DNA from: Sporomusaceae bacterium
GTDB lineage: Bacteria > Bacillota > Negativicutes > Acidaminococcales > JAJUGR01
NCBI GenBank assembly: GCA_029265905.1
Contig: JAJUGR010000002.1
Coordinates: 1 to 64,000, forward strand
Length of the DNA: 64,000 nt
Direction of reading: 5' to 3'
Made by a program: the position numbers and the translations under genes. Numbering within the stretch: the first letter of the stretch is position 1; every line of letters begins with the position of its first letter. Positions 42,918 to 51,361 of the stretch are shown in pieces. The notes below the pieces were generated by a model, which had not been told where the DNA came from, did not search any database, and saw only the letters and a list, made by a program, of their open reading frames with translations.

Positions 42918-44024
42918 ATGCACTACCGGTGTGTGAAATGCAAGAAGACGTATGCGCTGGCGAGCAACCAGTGGAAATGCGGATGCCAGGGACTGCTGCA
43001 CCTGGAATACGACAAGCAGCCGCTTGATTTTCGGGCGACGGCGGTTAGCCGGCGGCATTCGCTGTGGAAGTATATCGACGCGCTGCCGTTTGACAAAGCG
43101 GATGTCTGGGAAAGCGTTACGCTTGGCGAAGGCGGGACGCCGCTCGTTTCGATCGGGCCGAACGTCTATGCCAAGGCCGATTACTACATGCCGACCCTGT
43201 CGTTTAAAGACCGCGGGGCGGTGACGCTGATTGCGATGGCGAAAAAATTGGGCGTCGAGCGCGTCGTGGCGGACAGCAGCGGCAACGCGGGCACGGCGAT
43301 TGCCGCCTATGCGGCGCGGGCCGGGATTGCCTGCAATGTGTTCGTGCCGGCCTCGACGTCGGACAAGAAGATCAAGCAGATCGAGGCGCACGGCGCGATC
43401 ATCCACAAGATTCCCGGCACGCGGGAGGATACGGCGGCGGCCGCGATTGCGATGGTCGAGGCGACAAACCTGTTTTACGCCAGCCACATCTACAATCCGC
43501 TGTTTTGGGAAGGAACCAAGACGTATTTTTATGAAGTGTTCGAGGAGCTGGGCGGCGTGATGCCCGAAGCGTTCATTGTGCCGGTCGGCAACGGCACGCT
43601 GCTCATCGGCGCCTATATCGCCTTCCAGGAACTGCTGGCCTGGGGGCTGATTGACAAGCTGCCGAAGATTTTGGCGGTGCAGGCCGAACGTTGCGCGCCG
43701 ATCTTAAAGGCGTTTGCCCGCGGCGAGACGGAGGTGGCGGCGGTGGAAAACGAAGGCACGCTGGCGGAGGGGATCGCGATCGCCGCGCCAGCCCGTGGGG
43801 CGGAAATATTGGCCGCGGTGCGGGCGACCGGCGGCGACATCATCGGCGTGTCGGAAGAAGGAATCGCTGCGGCGCGGACGAGCCTGGCGGCGCAGGGGAT
43901 CTACGTGGAAATCACGTCGGCCGCCAACTACGCCGGGTATCTGGATTATTTGCAGAAGTATCCGAAGCTGGCGGAAAAGGTCGTCGTCCTGCCGTTGTGC
44001 GGCGCGGGGATCAAGAGCAACTGA
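42918..44024 (+). CDS. Threonine-synthase-like PLP enzyme (fold type II)
   Basis: 368 aa from ATG 42918 with GAAGGAGGCG upstream; the open frame extends upstream through the regulator gene but only as a shadow. The N-terminus has a small Cys cluster (CVKCKKTYAL and CGCQG), as in ThrC-like proteins with a zinc ribbon. Catalytic core: LGEGGTPLV, TLSFKDRGA with Lys97 as the PLP lysine, SSGNAGTAIAAYAARAGI, and VGNGTLLIGAYIAFQEL. Housekeeping threonine synthase is possible, but homoserine genes are absent and the neighbours handle D-amino acids, so a catabolic lyase or racemase role is equally plausible. Confidence 0.78.
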   Translation: MHYRCVKCKKTYALASNQWKCGCQGLLHLEYDKQPLDFRATAVSRRHSLWKYIDALPFDKADVWESVTLGEGGTPLVSIGPNVYAKADYYMPTLSFKDRGAVTLIAMAKKLGVERVVADSSGNAGTAIAAYAARAGIACNVFVPASTSDKKIKQIEAHGAIIHKIPGTREDTAAAAIAMVEATNLFYASHIYNPLFWEGTKTYFYEVFEELGGVMPEAFIVPVGNGTLLIGAYIAFQELLAWGLIDKLPKILAVQAERCAPILKAFARGETEVAAVENEGTLAEGIAIAAPARGAEILAAVRATGGDIIGVSEEGIAAARTSLAAQGIYVEITSAANYAGYLDYLQKYPKLAEKVVVLPLCGAGIKSN

Positions 44025-44030
44025 AAATAA

Positions 44031-44071
44031 CAAAACCGGCGATTCGCGCGGCTTGCGAATCGCTGGTTTTG
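44031..44071. terminator. Bidirectional terminator between convergent genes
   Basis: CAAAACCGGCGATTCGC pairs with GCGAATCGCTGGTTTTG (one mismatch) around a 7-nt loop. It separates the threonine-synthase-like gene from the convergent PrpR-type regulator. Confidence 0.8.
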
Positions 44072-44072
44072 T

Positions 44073-45941
44073 CTATTCGAGGCCGAGCTGTCTGCGCTTG
44101 CGCCAGAGGGTCGCCCTGCTGATGCCGAGGCGCTTGGCGGCCGCCTCGTAGTTGTAGTTTTCGGCCTGCAGGGCCGCGATGATTTTGCCGCGTTCGAAGG
44201 CGTCCTTAGGCGCAAAGGGCAAAGCGGCGGTCGCCGGCTCATCGTCGTCGAGCACGCTTTGCACAAGGCGGGCATCAATCTGCGTACCATCATGAACGGC
44301 CGCCAGTCGCTCGACGATGCTTTTGAGTTCGCGCACGTTGCCAGGCCAGCTGTAGCGGCCGAGTTCTTCAAGGGCCGCCGTTGTCAGCCGGGGCGGCTGG
44401 TCCGGGGCTGATTCGGCGAGAAACAGTTCAGCCAGCGGGCCGATGTCGGCCGGTCGCGCCCGCAGCGGCGGAATGGCGAGCCTGAGCACGTTCAGGCGGT
44501 AATAGAGGTCGGAGCGGAAGCGGTTTTCGCGCACCATAGTTTTGAGGTTTTGGTTGGTGGCGGCGATGACGCGCACGTCGACATGGACGATTTTGTCGCT
44601 GCCGAGGCGCATGATTTTTTTCTCCTGCAGGGCGCGCAGCAGTTTGCCTTGCAGGGCCGGGTCCATCTCCGCGATTTCGTCGAGAAACAGCGTGCCGCCA
44701 TGGGCGGTTTCAAACAAACCGGGTTTGCCTTTGGCGCTGGCGCCGGTGAAGGCGCCGCCGACGTAGCCGAACAGCTCGCTCTCGAGGATTTGACCAGGGA
44801 GGGCGGCGCAGTTGATCGCGACGAACGGGCCGCTTTGGCGGCGGCTGAAGTTGTGGATGCTTTGCGCGAATACTTCCTTGCCGCTGCCGGTTTCGCCGAG
44901 GATCAAGACGGAGGAATCGGTTTTGGCGTAGGCCTGTGCCGTCTCGATGCACTTTTGCATGGCCTCGCTGTTGGCGACGATGCCATCGAACCGGGCGGTG
45001 GCGATATGGCCGCCGGCGTAGATCGTTTTGCGCACGCGCGCCTCCATTCGCTGGATGTGCGTGACGTCCTGAAAGGTGGCGACGGCGCCGACGGTTTTGC
45101 CGCCCGCCTTCAACCTGACTTTGTTGCAGAGGATGTCGAGGCCGTTGGCGTTCGTAATTTGCCCGAGTTCGTCGGCCGGGGCGGTGAGCATTTTTTCTAA
45201 CCCGAGCGCGGTCAGGCGATGGCTGGGCGGTTTGCCGATGACGGCGGACGGAACGAGCCCGCTTAATTTGGCCGCCGCCGGGTTGAACACGGTTACGCGG
45301 CGGTCCTGGTCGATGGCGATAATGCCGTCGTGGGCGTAGTCGATGATCGCGCGCACGAGGCTGGCCTTGCTTCGTTCCAGGTCTTGGGCGTGGGCAATGC
45401 GCCGCGCTTCATCGGCGGCGTAGCGCAAGCTGTCTAAGCTGCTGTCGATTAAGACGCCCGGTTTGCCCAGCTTTTGGGCGGCTTGCACGGTGATGTAGCC
45501 GCCGACTACGGCGTCGACTCCGTCGGCGAAGGCCTGGCGGACGAGGGTGTCGGCCTGGTGTTCGTCAACCATCGGGTACAGGCGCAGGTCGACGCCGAGC
45601 AGATCGCGCAAGGCGGATACGCCCGGCAGCATAATATTGAACGAGACGGTTCCGATGCGGGAGCCGTATTTTTTTGCTTTGACAATCGTGTTGATGACGT
45701 CTAGGGCCGTGACGGGGATCTCGACCACCGTGACCGGCGGGCCGGCTTCGCGGATGCCGTCGGCGGTGCCGCCCCGGGTGATGATGATATCGGTGCCGCT
45801 TTTGGCCAGTTGGACGGCCAGCTTGACGCCCTCGCTCAACAGGCCGCAGGCGATGTTGATTTCCGGGTACTGCTCGGCGAACAGCTGGCTGGCTGCCTCC
45901 ATCATGCTGGCGTCCGGCGCTAAAAAGGTAATCTGTGACAT
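44073..45941 (-). CDS. PrpR-type sigma-54-dependent activator (module A)
   Basis: 622 aa from ATG 45941 (AAAGGATG upstream on the minus strand); an upstream ATG at 45977 lacks a site. PrpR-N sensor domain at about residues 5-180 (MSQITFLAPDASMMEAASQL, TDIIITRGGTADGIREA, GVDAVVGGYITVQAAQKLG), a PAS domain at about 190-310 (AHDGIIAIDQDRRVTVFNPA), an AAA+ domain with GETGSGKEVFAQSIHN and the sigma-54 contact loop GAFTGA, then a Fis-type HTH (YEAAAKRLGISRATLWRKRR). It is divergent from the transporter gene, whose promoter is a perfect -24/-12 site, so it most likely activates module A in response to the transported acid. Confidence 0.92.
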   Translation of the reverse strand: MSQITFLAPDASMMEAASQLFAEQYPEINIACGLLSEGVKLAVQLAKSGTDIIITRGGTADGIREAGPPVTVVEIPVTALDVINTIVKAKKYGSRIGTVSFNIMLPGVSALRDLLGVDLRLYPMVDEHQADTLVRQAFADGVDAVVGGYITVQAAQKLGKPGVLIDSSLDSLRYAADEARRIAHAQDLERSKASLVRAIIDYAHDGIIAIDQDRRVTVFNPAAAKLSGLVPSAVIGKPPSHRLTALGLEKMLTAPADELGQITNANGLDILCNKVRLKAGGKTVGAVATFQDVTHIQRMEARVRKTIYAGGHIATARFDGIVANSEAMQKCIETAQAYAKTDSSVLILGETGSGKEVFAQSIHNFSRRQSGPFVAINCAALPGQILESELFGYVGGAFTGASAKGKPGLFETAHGGTLFLDEIAEMDPALQGKLLRALQEKKIMRLGSDKIVHVDVRVIAATNQNLKTMVRENRFRSDLYYRLNVLRLAIPPLRARPADIGPLAELFLAESAPDQPPRLTTAALEELGRYSWPGNVRELKSIVERLAAVHDGTQIDARLVQSVLDDDEPATAALPFAPKDAFERGKIIAALQAENYNYEAAAKRLGISRATLWRKRRQLGLE

Positions 45942-46018
45942 CTCGTTATCATCCTTTGCAACAAAATGAAACTGCAACTAGATTATATAATGCTGAAATT
46001 GATTAAACAAGCAGGTTT

Positions 46019-46034
46019 GTTTCTGTTTTGAAAC
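46019..46034. promoter_or_regulatory. Candidate activator site upstream of the module A promoter
   Basis: GTTTC-N6-GAAAC, about 95-110 bp upstream of the -24 element, a usual distance for enhancer-binding proteins. GCAAC motifs occur nearby at about 45958, 45974, 46048 and 46057. Confidence 0.4.
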
Positions 46035-46128
46035 GAAATAAAACAAAAGCAACATTTTGCAACAAATAACCGCTTTGCCGGCACGGGGAAATATGTCTGA
46101 ATCTTGCGATAGCAAGGGGTTTGACGTT

Positions 46129-46144
46129 TGGCACGGTTTTTGCA
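46129..46144 (+). promoter_or_regulatory. Sigma-54 promoter of module A
   Basis: TGGCAC-N5-TTGCA at 46129-46144, an exact match to the -24/-12 consensus, 57 bp before the transporter start. It requires an activator such as the divergent PrpR-type protein. Confidence 0.93.
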
Positions 46145-46200
46145 TTATGAATAAGGGCAGGCTGCAGTTGGAAAATCAGATCATATGAGGAGGAGTAGTT

Positions 46201-47604
46201 TTGAATGACAAGGTGCTAAGAGGTCTCGGCGTATTGGCGGTGGGCGCCGCAATCTGGTTTTTCCCGGTGCCGGAGGGGTTGAAGCCGGCGGCTTGGAAGC
46301 TGCTGGCGATTTTTGTCGCAACGATTTTAGGCTTTATCCTACAACCATTGCCGATTGGGGCGATCGCATTTTTGAGCGTCACGTTCACGGCCCTGGCGAA
46401 GGTGCTGAAACCGGCGGAGGCGCTGTCGGGGTTCAGCAACGGGACGATTTGGCTGATTGTGTCGGCGTTCTTGTTCGCCAAGGGCTTGATTAAAACCGGT
46501 CTGGGGCGGCGCATCGCCTATGGCCTGATCAAGGCGCTGGGCGACAGCACCCTGAAGCTCGGCTATACGATCGCTTTGAGCGACTTGATTATCAGTCCGG
46601 CGACGCCGTCGAACACGGCCCGGGCCGGCGGCATCCTCTTTCCGATCGTCAAGAGCTTGTCGCTGGCGTTCGGCTCGGAACCTGGCGCTTCCTCGCGCAA
46701 GGTCGGCGCGTTTTTGATCCAGACCGCGTATCAGGCCAATACGATCACGTCGGCGATGTTCATGACGGCCATGGCCGGCAATCCCTTGATCGCGCTCTTG
46801 GCGGCCAAGACGCTGGGCATCAACATCAGCTGGGGCCTGTGGGCGCTGGCGGCCAGCGTGCCGGGGCTTCTCTCCCTGCTGGTTGTGCCGTACTTCCTGT
46901 ACAAGTTCTACCCGCCGGAAATCAAGCACACGCCGGAGGCGAAAGGCCTTGCCGCGGATGAACTGGCTAAAATGGGCCCGATGTCCAAAGGTGAGAAAAT
47001 TGTCGCGGCGGTGTTCGGCGGCGCGCTGCTGTTGTGGGCCACTTCGCAGTACAACGGCATCGACGCCACGGTGGTGGCGATGCTGGCCGTGTCGATCATG
47101 ATGCTGACCAAGGTGCTTGAATGGCAGGACGTGCTGGACGAAAAAGGCGCCTGGGACACCCTTATCTGGATGGGGGCGCTGATCGGCCTAGCCGACTACC
47201 TGGCGAAGCTCGGTTTCATCCCCTGGTTTGCCAAGGCAGTCGGGGCGGGCATCGTCGGCGTCTCCTGGATGCAGGCGCTCATTGTGCTTTTGGTGATTTA
47301 CATGTACGCGCACTACGGCTTTGCCAGCCTGGTCGCCCACATTACGGCGATGTACGCCGCCTTCGCTTCGGTGGCGGTCGCGGCGGGCGCGCCGGCCTAT
47401 CTCGTGGCTCTGGCGCTGGCGTTCATGTCCAACCTGTGCATGTCGCTGACGCATTACGCCGCCGGTCCGGCGCCGATCCTGTTCGGCTCCGGCTACGTCG
47501 ATCAGCCGACCTGGTGGAAGCTGGGCTTCAGCGTCTCGGTGATCAACATGGTCATCTGGGTCGGCGTCGGCTCGATGTGGTGGAAGGTTCTCGGCTTGTG
47601 GTAA
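46201..47604 (+). CDS. DASS (SLC13/CitT)-family dicarboxylate transporter, module A
   Basis: 467 aa from a TTG start just after AGGAGGAG. About 12 to 14 membrane segments. DASS landmarks: LGFILQPLPIGAIAFLSVTF, the FSNGTIWLIVSAFLFAKG segment, and SPATPSNTARAGGILFPIV, a substrate/sodium hairpin motif with the SNT signature; near the C-terminus NLCMSLTHYAAGPAPILFGS is the second repeat. Family members move citrate, tartrate, succinate or malate by Na+ symport or antiport. Closely similar along its full length to the module B transporter at 54995-56398. First gene behind the sigma-54 promoter. Confidence 0.9.
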   Translation: MNDKVLRGLGVLAVGAAIWFFPVPEGLKPAAWKLLAIFVATILGFILQPLPIGAIAFLSVTFTALAKVLKPAEALSGFSNGTIWLIVSAFLFAKGLIKTGLGRRIAYGLIKALGDSTLKLGYTIALSDLIISPATPSNTARAGGILFPIVKSLSLAFGSEPGASSRKVGAFLIQTAYQANTITSAMFMTAMAGNPLIALLAAKTLGINISWGLWALAASVPGLLSLLVVPYFLYKFYPPEIKHTPEAKGLAADELAKMGPMSKGEKIVAAVFGGALLLWATSQYNGIDATVVAMLAVSIMMLTKVLEWQDVLDEKGAWDTLIWMGALIGLADYLAKLGFIPWFAKAVGAGIVGVSWMQALIVLLVIYMYAHYGFASLVAHITAMYAAFASVAVAAGAPAYLVALALAFMSNLCMSLTHYAAGPAPILFGSGYVDQPTWWKLGFSVSVINMVIWVGVGSMWWKVLGLW

Positions 47605-47627
47605 GTCTGGCGGACTGAACGGACAAC

Positions 47628-47645
47628 GCGCACTGCATTGTGCGC
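47628..47645 (+). other. Intercistronic hairpin after the module A transporter
   Basis: GCGCAC-TGCATT-GTGCGC, a 6-bp GC-rich stem without a T-run. Probably an mRNA processing or stability element rather than a terminator; the next gene follows after 35 bp. Confidence 0.4.
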
Positions 47646-47680
47646 TCAGCCTAAAACTATATTAATTAGGAGGATTTATT

Positions 47681-48931
47681 ATGCACGCAATTGAAAAGCT
47701 GCTCGCCAAAGCGGCCGGCAAGGAATCGGTGACAACGGGAGAAATCGTCAACTGCAGCGTTGACATGGCCGGCATCAACGACCTGTACCTGCAAACGGTC
47801 CGTTCGTTTTATGAAATGGGCGGGGAGAAGGTCCACGACCCGAGCAAGGTGATCATGTTCATGGACCACTATGCGCCGCCGTCGACGATCATCCAGGCCG
47901 ACAACCAAAAGCAGTTCCGGCAGTTCTGCTGGGATCAGGGGATCGAGCTGTTGATGGACATCGACCAGGGCGTCTGCCACCAGGTCTTGGCTGACAAGGG
48001 CTTGTCCTATCCTGGTGAAGTCCTGGTCGTGACGGACTCGCACACGACGACGCACGGCGCATTTGGCGCGTTCGGCACAGGCGTCGGGGCGACCGATCTG
48101 GCGATCATTCTGGCGACGGGCAAGCTCTGGTTCCGCGTGCCGGAAATCATCAAGATCAACTTTGAGGGCGAATTGCCCAAGGGCGTCTACGCCAAGGATA
48201 TCATTCTGCACGCGATCGGCGAGCTCGGCGCGGACTACGCCGTGTACAAGGCGGTTGAATTCGCCGGCTCGACCTTGAAACAATTGAGCGTCTCGGAGCG
48301 CATGGCGATGTGCAACATGAGCACGGAGATGGGCGCAAAAACAAGCTACATCCAGCCGGACGAAATCACCATGGCGTTTTTGAAGGAAAAAGTCACCCGG
48401 CCGTATGAAATTTTTGAGACGGACCCGGGCTACCAATATGCGGCGGAAATTACGTTTGACGTCTCGAAGCTCAAGCCGCAGCTGGCCGCGCCGTCGAGCG
48501 TCGACAACGTGTATGACGTGACGGAGTTCCTTGGCCGCCATGTCGACCAGGCCTACCTTGGCTCCTGCACCGGCGGGCGCGTCGACGACCTGGCGATCGC
48601 CGCCAAGATTTTAAACGGCAAGCACATCAACCCGCGCACCCGCTTTGTCGTCGTGCCGGCCTCCAAAGCCGTTTTCCTGGAGGCGATGGACAAGGGCTAC
48701 ATCCAGACCTTGGTCGAGGCCGGCGCCACCTTCGTCACGCCCGGCTGCGCCGCCTGCCTGGGGACGCACGAGGGCATGCTGGCCTCCGGCGAAACCTGCA
48801 TCACGTCGACGAACCGCAACTTCCCCGGCCGCATGGGCCATACGCAGGGGCAGATCTTCCTGGGCTCGCCGGCCGCTGTCGCCGCCGCCGCCTTGGAAGG
48901 CAAAATCGTCGATCCGTCCGATTATATTTGA
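47681..48931 (+). CDS. Aconitase-family hydro-lyase large subunit (LeuC/HacA-like)
   Basis: 416 aa, TTAGGAGGATT upstream. [4Fe-4S] hydro-lyase: MFMDHYAPPSTIIQADNQKQ, VVTDSHTTTHGAFGAFGTGV, the cluster cysteines in YLGSCTGGRVDDL (near 293) and TPGCAACLGTHEG (near 353), and STNRNFPGRMG. The length and split architecture match LeuC/HacA-type isomerases. No leuA or leuB is nearby; instead the neighbours are a dicarboxylate transporter and an oxaloacetate decarboxylase subunit. A leucine-biosynthesis role is therefore unlikely. Options are a tartrate-type dehydratase giving oxaloacetate, maleate hydratase, or dimethylmalate/citramalate-type hydro-lyase. Confidence 0.87.
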   Translation: MHAIEKLLAKAAGKESVTTGEIVNCSVDMAGINDLYLQTVRSFYEMGGEKVHDPSKVIMFMDHYAPPSTIIQADNQKQFRQFCWDQGIELLMDIDQGVCHQVLADKGLSYPGEVLVVTDSHTTTHGAFGAFGTGVGATDLAIILATGKLWFRVPEIIKINFEGELPKGVYAKDIILHAIGELGADYAVYKAVEFAGSTLKQLSVSERMAMCNMSTEMGAKTSYIQPDEITMAFLKEKVTRPYEIFETDPGYQYAAEITFDVSKLKPQLAAPSSVDNVYDVTEFLGRHVDQAYLGSCTGGRVDDLAIAAKILNGKHINPRTRFVVVPASKAVFLEAMDKGYIQTLVEAGATFVTPGCAACLGTHEGMLASGETCITSTNRNFPGRMGHTQGQIFLGSPAAVAAAALEGKIVDPSDYI

Positions 48932-48948
48932 GCGAGGAGCGTTAGCAT

Positions 48949-49449
48949 ATGGAAAAGATAGTGACAGGCAAAGCGTTTGTTTTCGGGACCAACATTGATA
49001 CGGACCAGATTTATCCGGGGCGGTTCGTCGAACTGACCGACGTCGAGGATGTGGCCAAGCACGCCATGGAGGGGGCGGACCCTGACTTTACGAAAAAATT
49101 CCAGCCAGGCGACATCATCGTGGCCGGCACCAACTTTGGCTGCGGCTCCAGCCGGGAGCACGCGGCGATCACGCTGAAGGCGGTCGGCGTCGGCGCGGTA
49201 CTGGCCGAATCGTTCGGGCGGATTTTCTACCGCAATGCGATCAACCTCGGCGTACCGCTCTTGGTTTGCCCGGGAATTGGTCGGCTGGTCAAAAACGGCG
49301 AGACCCTGACGGTCGACGTGGTGAGCGGCACGGTGAGCAATGCGGCGGGCGAGATCGCCCAAGCGCAGCCGATGTCCGAGTACGTCATGAACATCCTGGC
49401 CAGCGGCGGCATCAAGGGCTTGATCCGGGCGCAGCTCGGCAAGGCGTGA
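48949..49449 (+). CDS. Aconitase-family hydro-lyase small subunit (LeuD-like)
   Basis: 166 aa, GCGAGGAGCG upstream, 17 bp after the large subunit. The swivelling domain is clear: GKAFVFGTNIDTDQIYPGRF at the N-terminus, then GTNFGCGSSREHAAITLKAV and LAESFGRIFYRNAINLGVPL. Forms the active enzyme with the preceding gene. The N-x-D-T-D-x-I-x-P-G/A motif is of the HacB/LeuD type; the substrate-specificity loop between it and the GCGSSREHA motif is too variable to read. Confidence 0.88.
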   Translation: MEKIVTGKAFVFGTNIDTDQIYPGRFVELTDVEDVAKHAMEGADPDFTKKFQPGDIIVAGTNFGCGSSREHAAITLKAVGVGAVLAESFGRIFYRNAINLGVPLLVCPGIGRLVKNGETLTVDVVSGTVSNAAGEIAQAQPMSEYVMNILASGGIKGLIRAQLGKA

Positions 49450-49567
49450 GGCCGGATTAACGGCGTCAATGATAAGATTGCCAAAATGAATTTTTCTTTC
49501 GGTTAGCCAGTGCCTATACTGGTCTTAGTAAGGCAATAGACAAGCTTGTGAAGGAGTGGATAGGGAT

Positions 49568-50902
49568 TTGGTAAAGATCGTCGAAACCGTCCTGCGTGAC
49601 GGGCATCAATCCTTGGCTGCGACGCGGATGCGGACCAGCGACATGATTCCCATGCTGGAGCAACTGGACGAAGTGGGGTATTTCTCGCTGGAAGCGTGGG
49701 GTGGCGCCACGTTTGACAGTTGTCTGCGGTTTTTAAACGAGGATCCCTGGGAGCGGCTGCGCACCTTGAAGCGGCACGTCAAAAAGACGCCGCTGCAGAT
49801 GCTGCTCCGCGGGCAGAACATCCTCGGCTACAACCACTACGCCGATGACGTAGTGGCGGAGTTCGTCAACCGGGCCGTGGACAACGGCATCGGCGTGATC
49901 CGCGTGTTTGACGCATTAAACGATGTGCGCAACCTGGAAGTGGCGATGAAGACGGCTAAGTCGGCCGGCGCGCACGTGCAGGGGGCGCTCGTCTACACGA
50001 TCAGCCCGTACCACACCGAAGCGAGCTTTCTGCAGGTGGCGCAAGACTTGAAGCAACTGGGGGCCGACTCGATCTGCATCAAGGACATGTCGGGGCTCTT
50101 GTCGCCGTACGCGGCTTACGACCTGGTCAAGACGCTGAAAGACAACATGGATCTGCCGATCCACCTGCACACGCACTACACGAGCGGCATGGCGTCAATG
50201 ACGTACCTGAAGGCGATCGAAGCGGGGGTCGATATTGTCGACTGCGCCCTCTCGCCGTTTGCGCTGGGAACGGCGCAGCCGGCGACGGAGGCGATCGTGG
50301 CCGCCTTGGAGGGGACGCCATACGACACGGGAATCGACAAGGAGAAGCTTTACCCGATCGCCGAGCATTTCCGGACGGTGAAAAAGGACCTGGCCGACGA
50401 ATTCAAGCTCAACACGGCGATCGGCATCGACACGAAGGTGCTGTCGTTCCAGATCCCGGGCGGCATGCTGTCAAACCTCCTGAACCAGTTGAAGGAGCAG
50501 GGGATGGCGGACAAGTACCCGGAACTGTTGGAGGAGATGCCGCGCGTGCGGGCGGAGCTCGGTTATCCGCCGCTCGTGACGCCCACGAGCCAGATCACCG
50601 GTTCGATGGCGGCGTTCAACGTGATGATGGGGCGCTATAAGATCGTGCCGCGCGAGGTCAAGGACATGGTGCGCGGCAAGTACGGCCGGATGCCGGCCCC
50701 GATCGACCCGGAATTCCGCAAACTGATCATCGGCGACGAACCGGTGATCGACCACCGGCCGGCCGACGATATCGCGCCGCAATTGGAAACGTTGAAACAG
50801 GAACTGGCGGACAAGGGCTACCCCGGCGCCAGCCTGGAGGACGTGCTGTCGTACGCCTTGTTCCCAGAAGTGGCGCTGGCGTTTTTTGCTCAGCGCGCCT
50901 GA
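49568..50902 (+). CDS. oadA: Oxaloacetate decarboxylase alpha (carboxyltransferase) subunit, copy 1
   Basis: 444 aa from TTG 49568; AAGGAG at 49551-49556 precedes it, while the upstream GTG 49556 lies on that site. HMGL-like TIM barrel: VLRDGHQSLAATRMRTSDMI at the start, VGYFSLEAWGGATFDSCLRF, RGQNILGYNHYADDVV, and the catalytic lysine in SICIKDMSGLLSPYAAYDL, with metal histidines in IHLHTHYTSGMA. The C-terminal conserved carboxyltransferase region is present, but the chain stops at SLEDVLSYALFPEVALAFFA without a biotin-carrier domain (full OadA is near 590 aa), so a separate biotin protein and OadB must come from elsewhere. Predicted role: oxaloacetate to pyruvate and CO2, coupled to Na+ export. 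Confidence 0.9.
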   Translation: MVKIVETVLRDGHQSLAATRMRTSDMIPMLEQLDEVGYFSLEAWGGATFDSCLRFLNEDPWERLRTLKRHVKKTPLQMLLRGQNILGYNHYADDVVAEFVNRAVDNGIGVIRVFDALNDVRNLEVAMKTAKSAGAHVQGALVYTISPYHTEASFLQVAQDLKQLGADSICIKDMSGLLSPYAAYDLVKTLKDNMDLPIHLHTHYTSGMASMTYLKAIEAGVDIVDCALSPFALGTAQPATEAIVAALEGTPYDTGIDKEKLYPIAEHFRTVKKDLADEFKLNTAIGIDTKVLSFQIPGGMLSNLLNQLKEQGMADKYPELLEEMPRVRAELGYPPLVTPTSQITGSMAAFNVMMGRYKIVPREVKDMVRGKYGRMPAPIDPEFRKLIIGDEPVIDHRPADDIAPQLETLKQELADKGYPGASLEDVLSYALFPEVALAFFAQRA

Positions 50903-50926
50903 CGAAGCAGGGAAGGGGGCGGACGT

Positions 50927-51208
50927 ATGGAGTGCGCCGCGGCAATGCCGCTAGGCTTGCCCAAAAACATTAATGAGCACACGCTGGAGATGATCCGGCA
51001 AAAACTGCGGAGCCTGCCGGAAGGGTGGGAGCTGAGCTGCGAGGAGCTTGCCCTGCTCGTCGGGCTGGCGCGCTGCACGGTGCGCCGCTACCTGGCCGTG
51101 TTGACGGAAGCAGGAACCCTGCGCTGGCGGGTCCACTATCTCGGTATTGGCCGTCCGGTGAAAAAATATCAGCTGAATGCACGCTGTCGAGAAAAACATA
51201 TTTCTTAG
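50927..51208 (+). CDS. Small HTH protein resembling the output domain of CitB/DcuR-type response regulators
   Basis: 93 aa, AGGGAAGGGGGCGG upstream, 24 bp after oadA. The chain contains NEHTLEMIRQKLRSLPEGWE, LSCEELALLVGLARCTVRRY, LAVLTEAGTLRWRVHYLGIG and RPVKKYQL. The HTH followed by an aromatic strand and GRPxxxY is the C-terminal pattern of CitB/DpiA/DcuR/MalR regulators that control citrate and C4-dicarboxylate genes. No receiver domain precedes it. A truncated remnant of the same gene lies behind the second oadA copy (57792-57860). It may be a free-standing DNA-binding protein. Confidence 0.65.
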   Translation: MECAAAMPLGLPKNINEHTLEMIRQKLRSLPEGWELSCEELALLVGLARCTVRRYLAVLTEAGTLRWRVHYLGIGRPVKKYQLNARCREKHIS

Positions 51209-51229
51209 AAGTATGTTTTCTAACAAGCT

Positions 51230-51273
51230 CAAAATGAATAAGGCGCGCCGAACAGCGCGTCTTATTCATTTTG
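51230..51273 (+). terminator. Terminator of module A
   Basis: CAAAATGAATAAGGCGCG at 51230-51247 pairs with CGCGTCTTATTCATTTTG at 51256-51273 (one mismatch) around an 8-nt loop. Just upstream, AAAACATA (51193-51200) and TATGTTTT (51212-51219) form another inverted repeat. Confidence 0.75.
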
Positions 51274-51361
51274 CCTTTGTATTGATTTTTTCTAACTGCC
51301 AGGCGCAACATCGTTGAACGCTACTGTTAAGTAATCGTTGGGTGAAGTTTACAAAAAAATA

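Noticed and set aside
47681-49449. Leucine-biosynthesis leuCD
   Set aside because: No leuA or leuB nearby; placed under a sigma-54 promoter between a dicarboxylate transporter and oadA.
49479-49520. Separate promoter for oadA copy 1 (TTGCCA ... TATACT)
   Set aside because: The spacing between the boxes is about 30 nt, too long, and the closer -35 candidates are poor.
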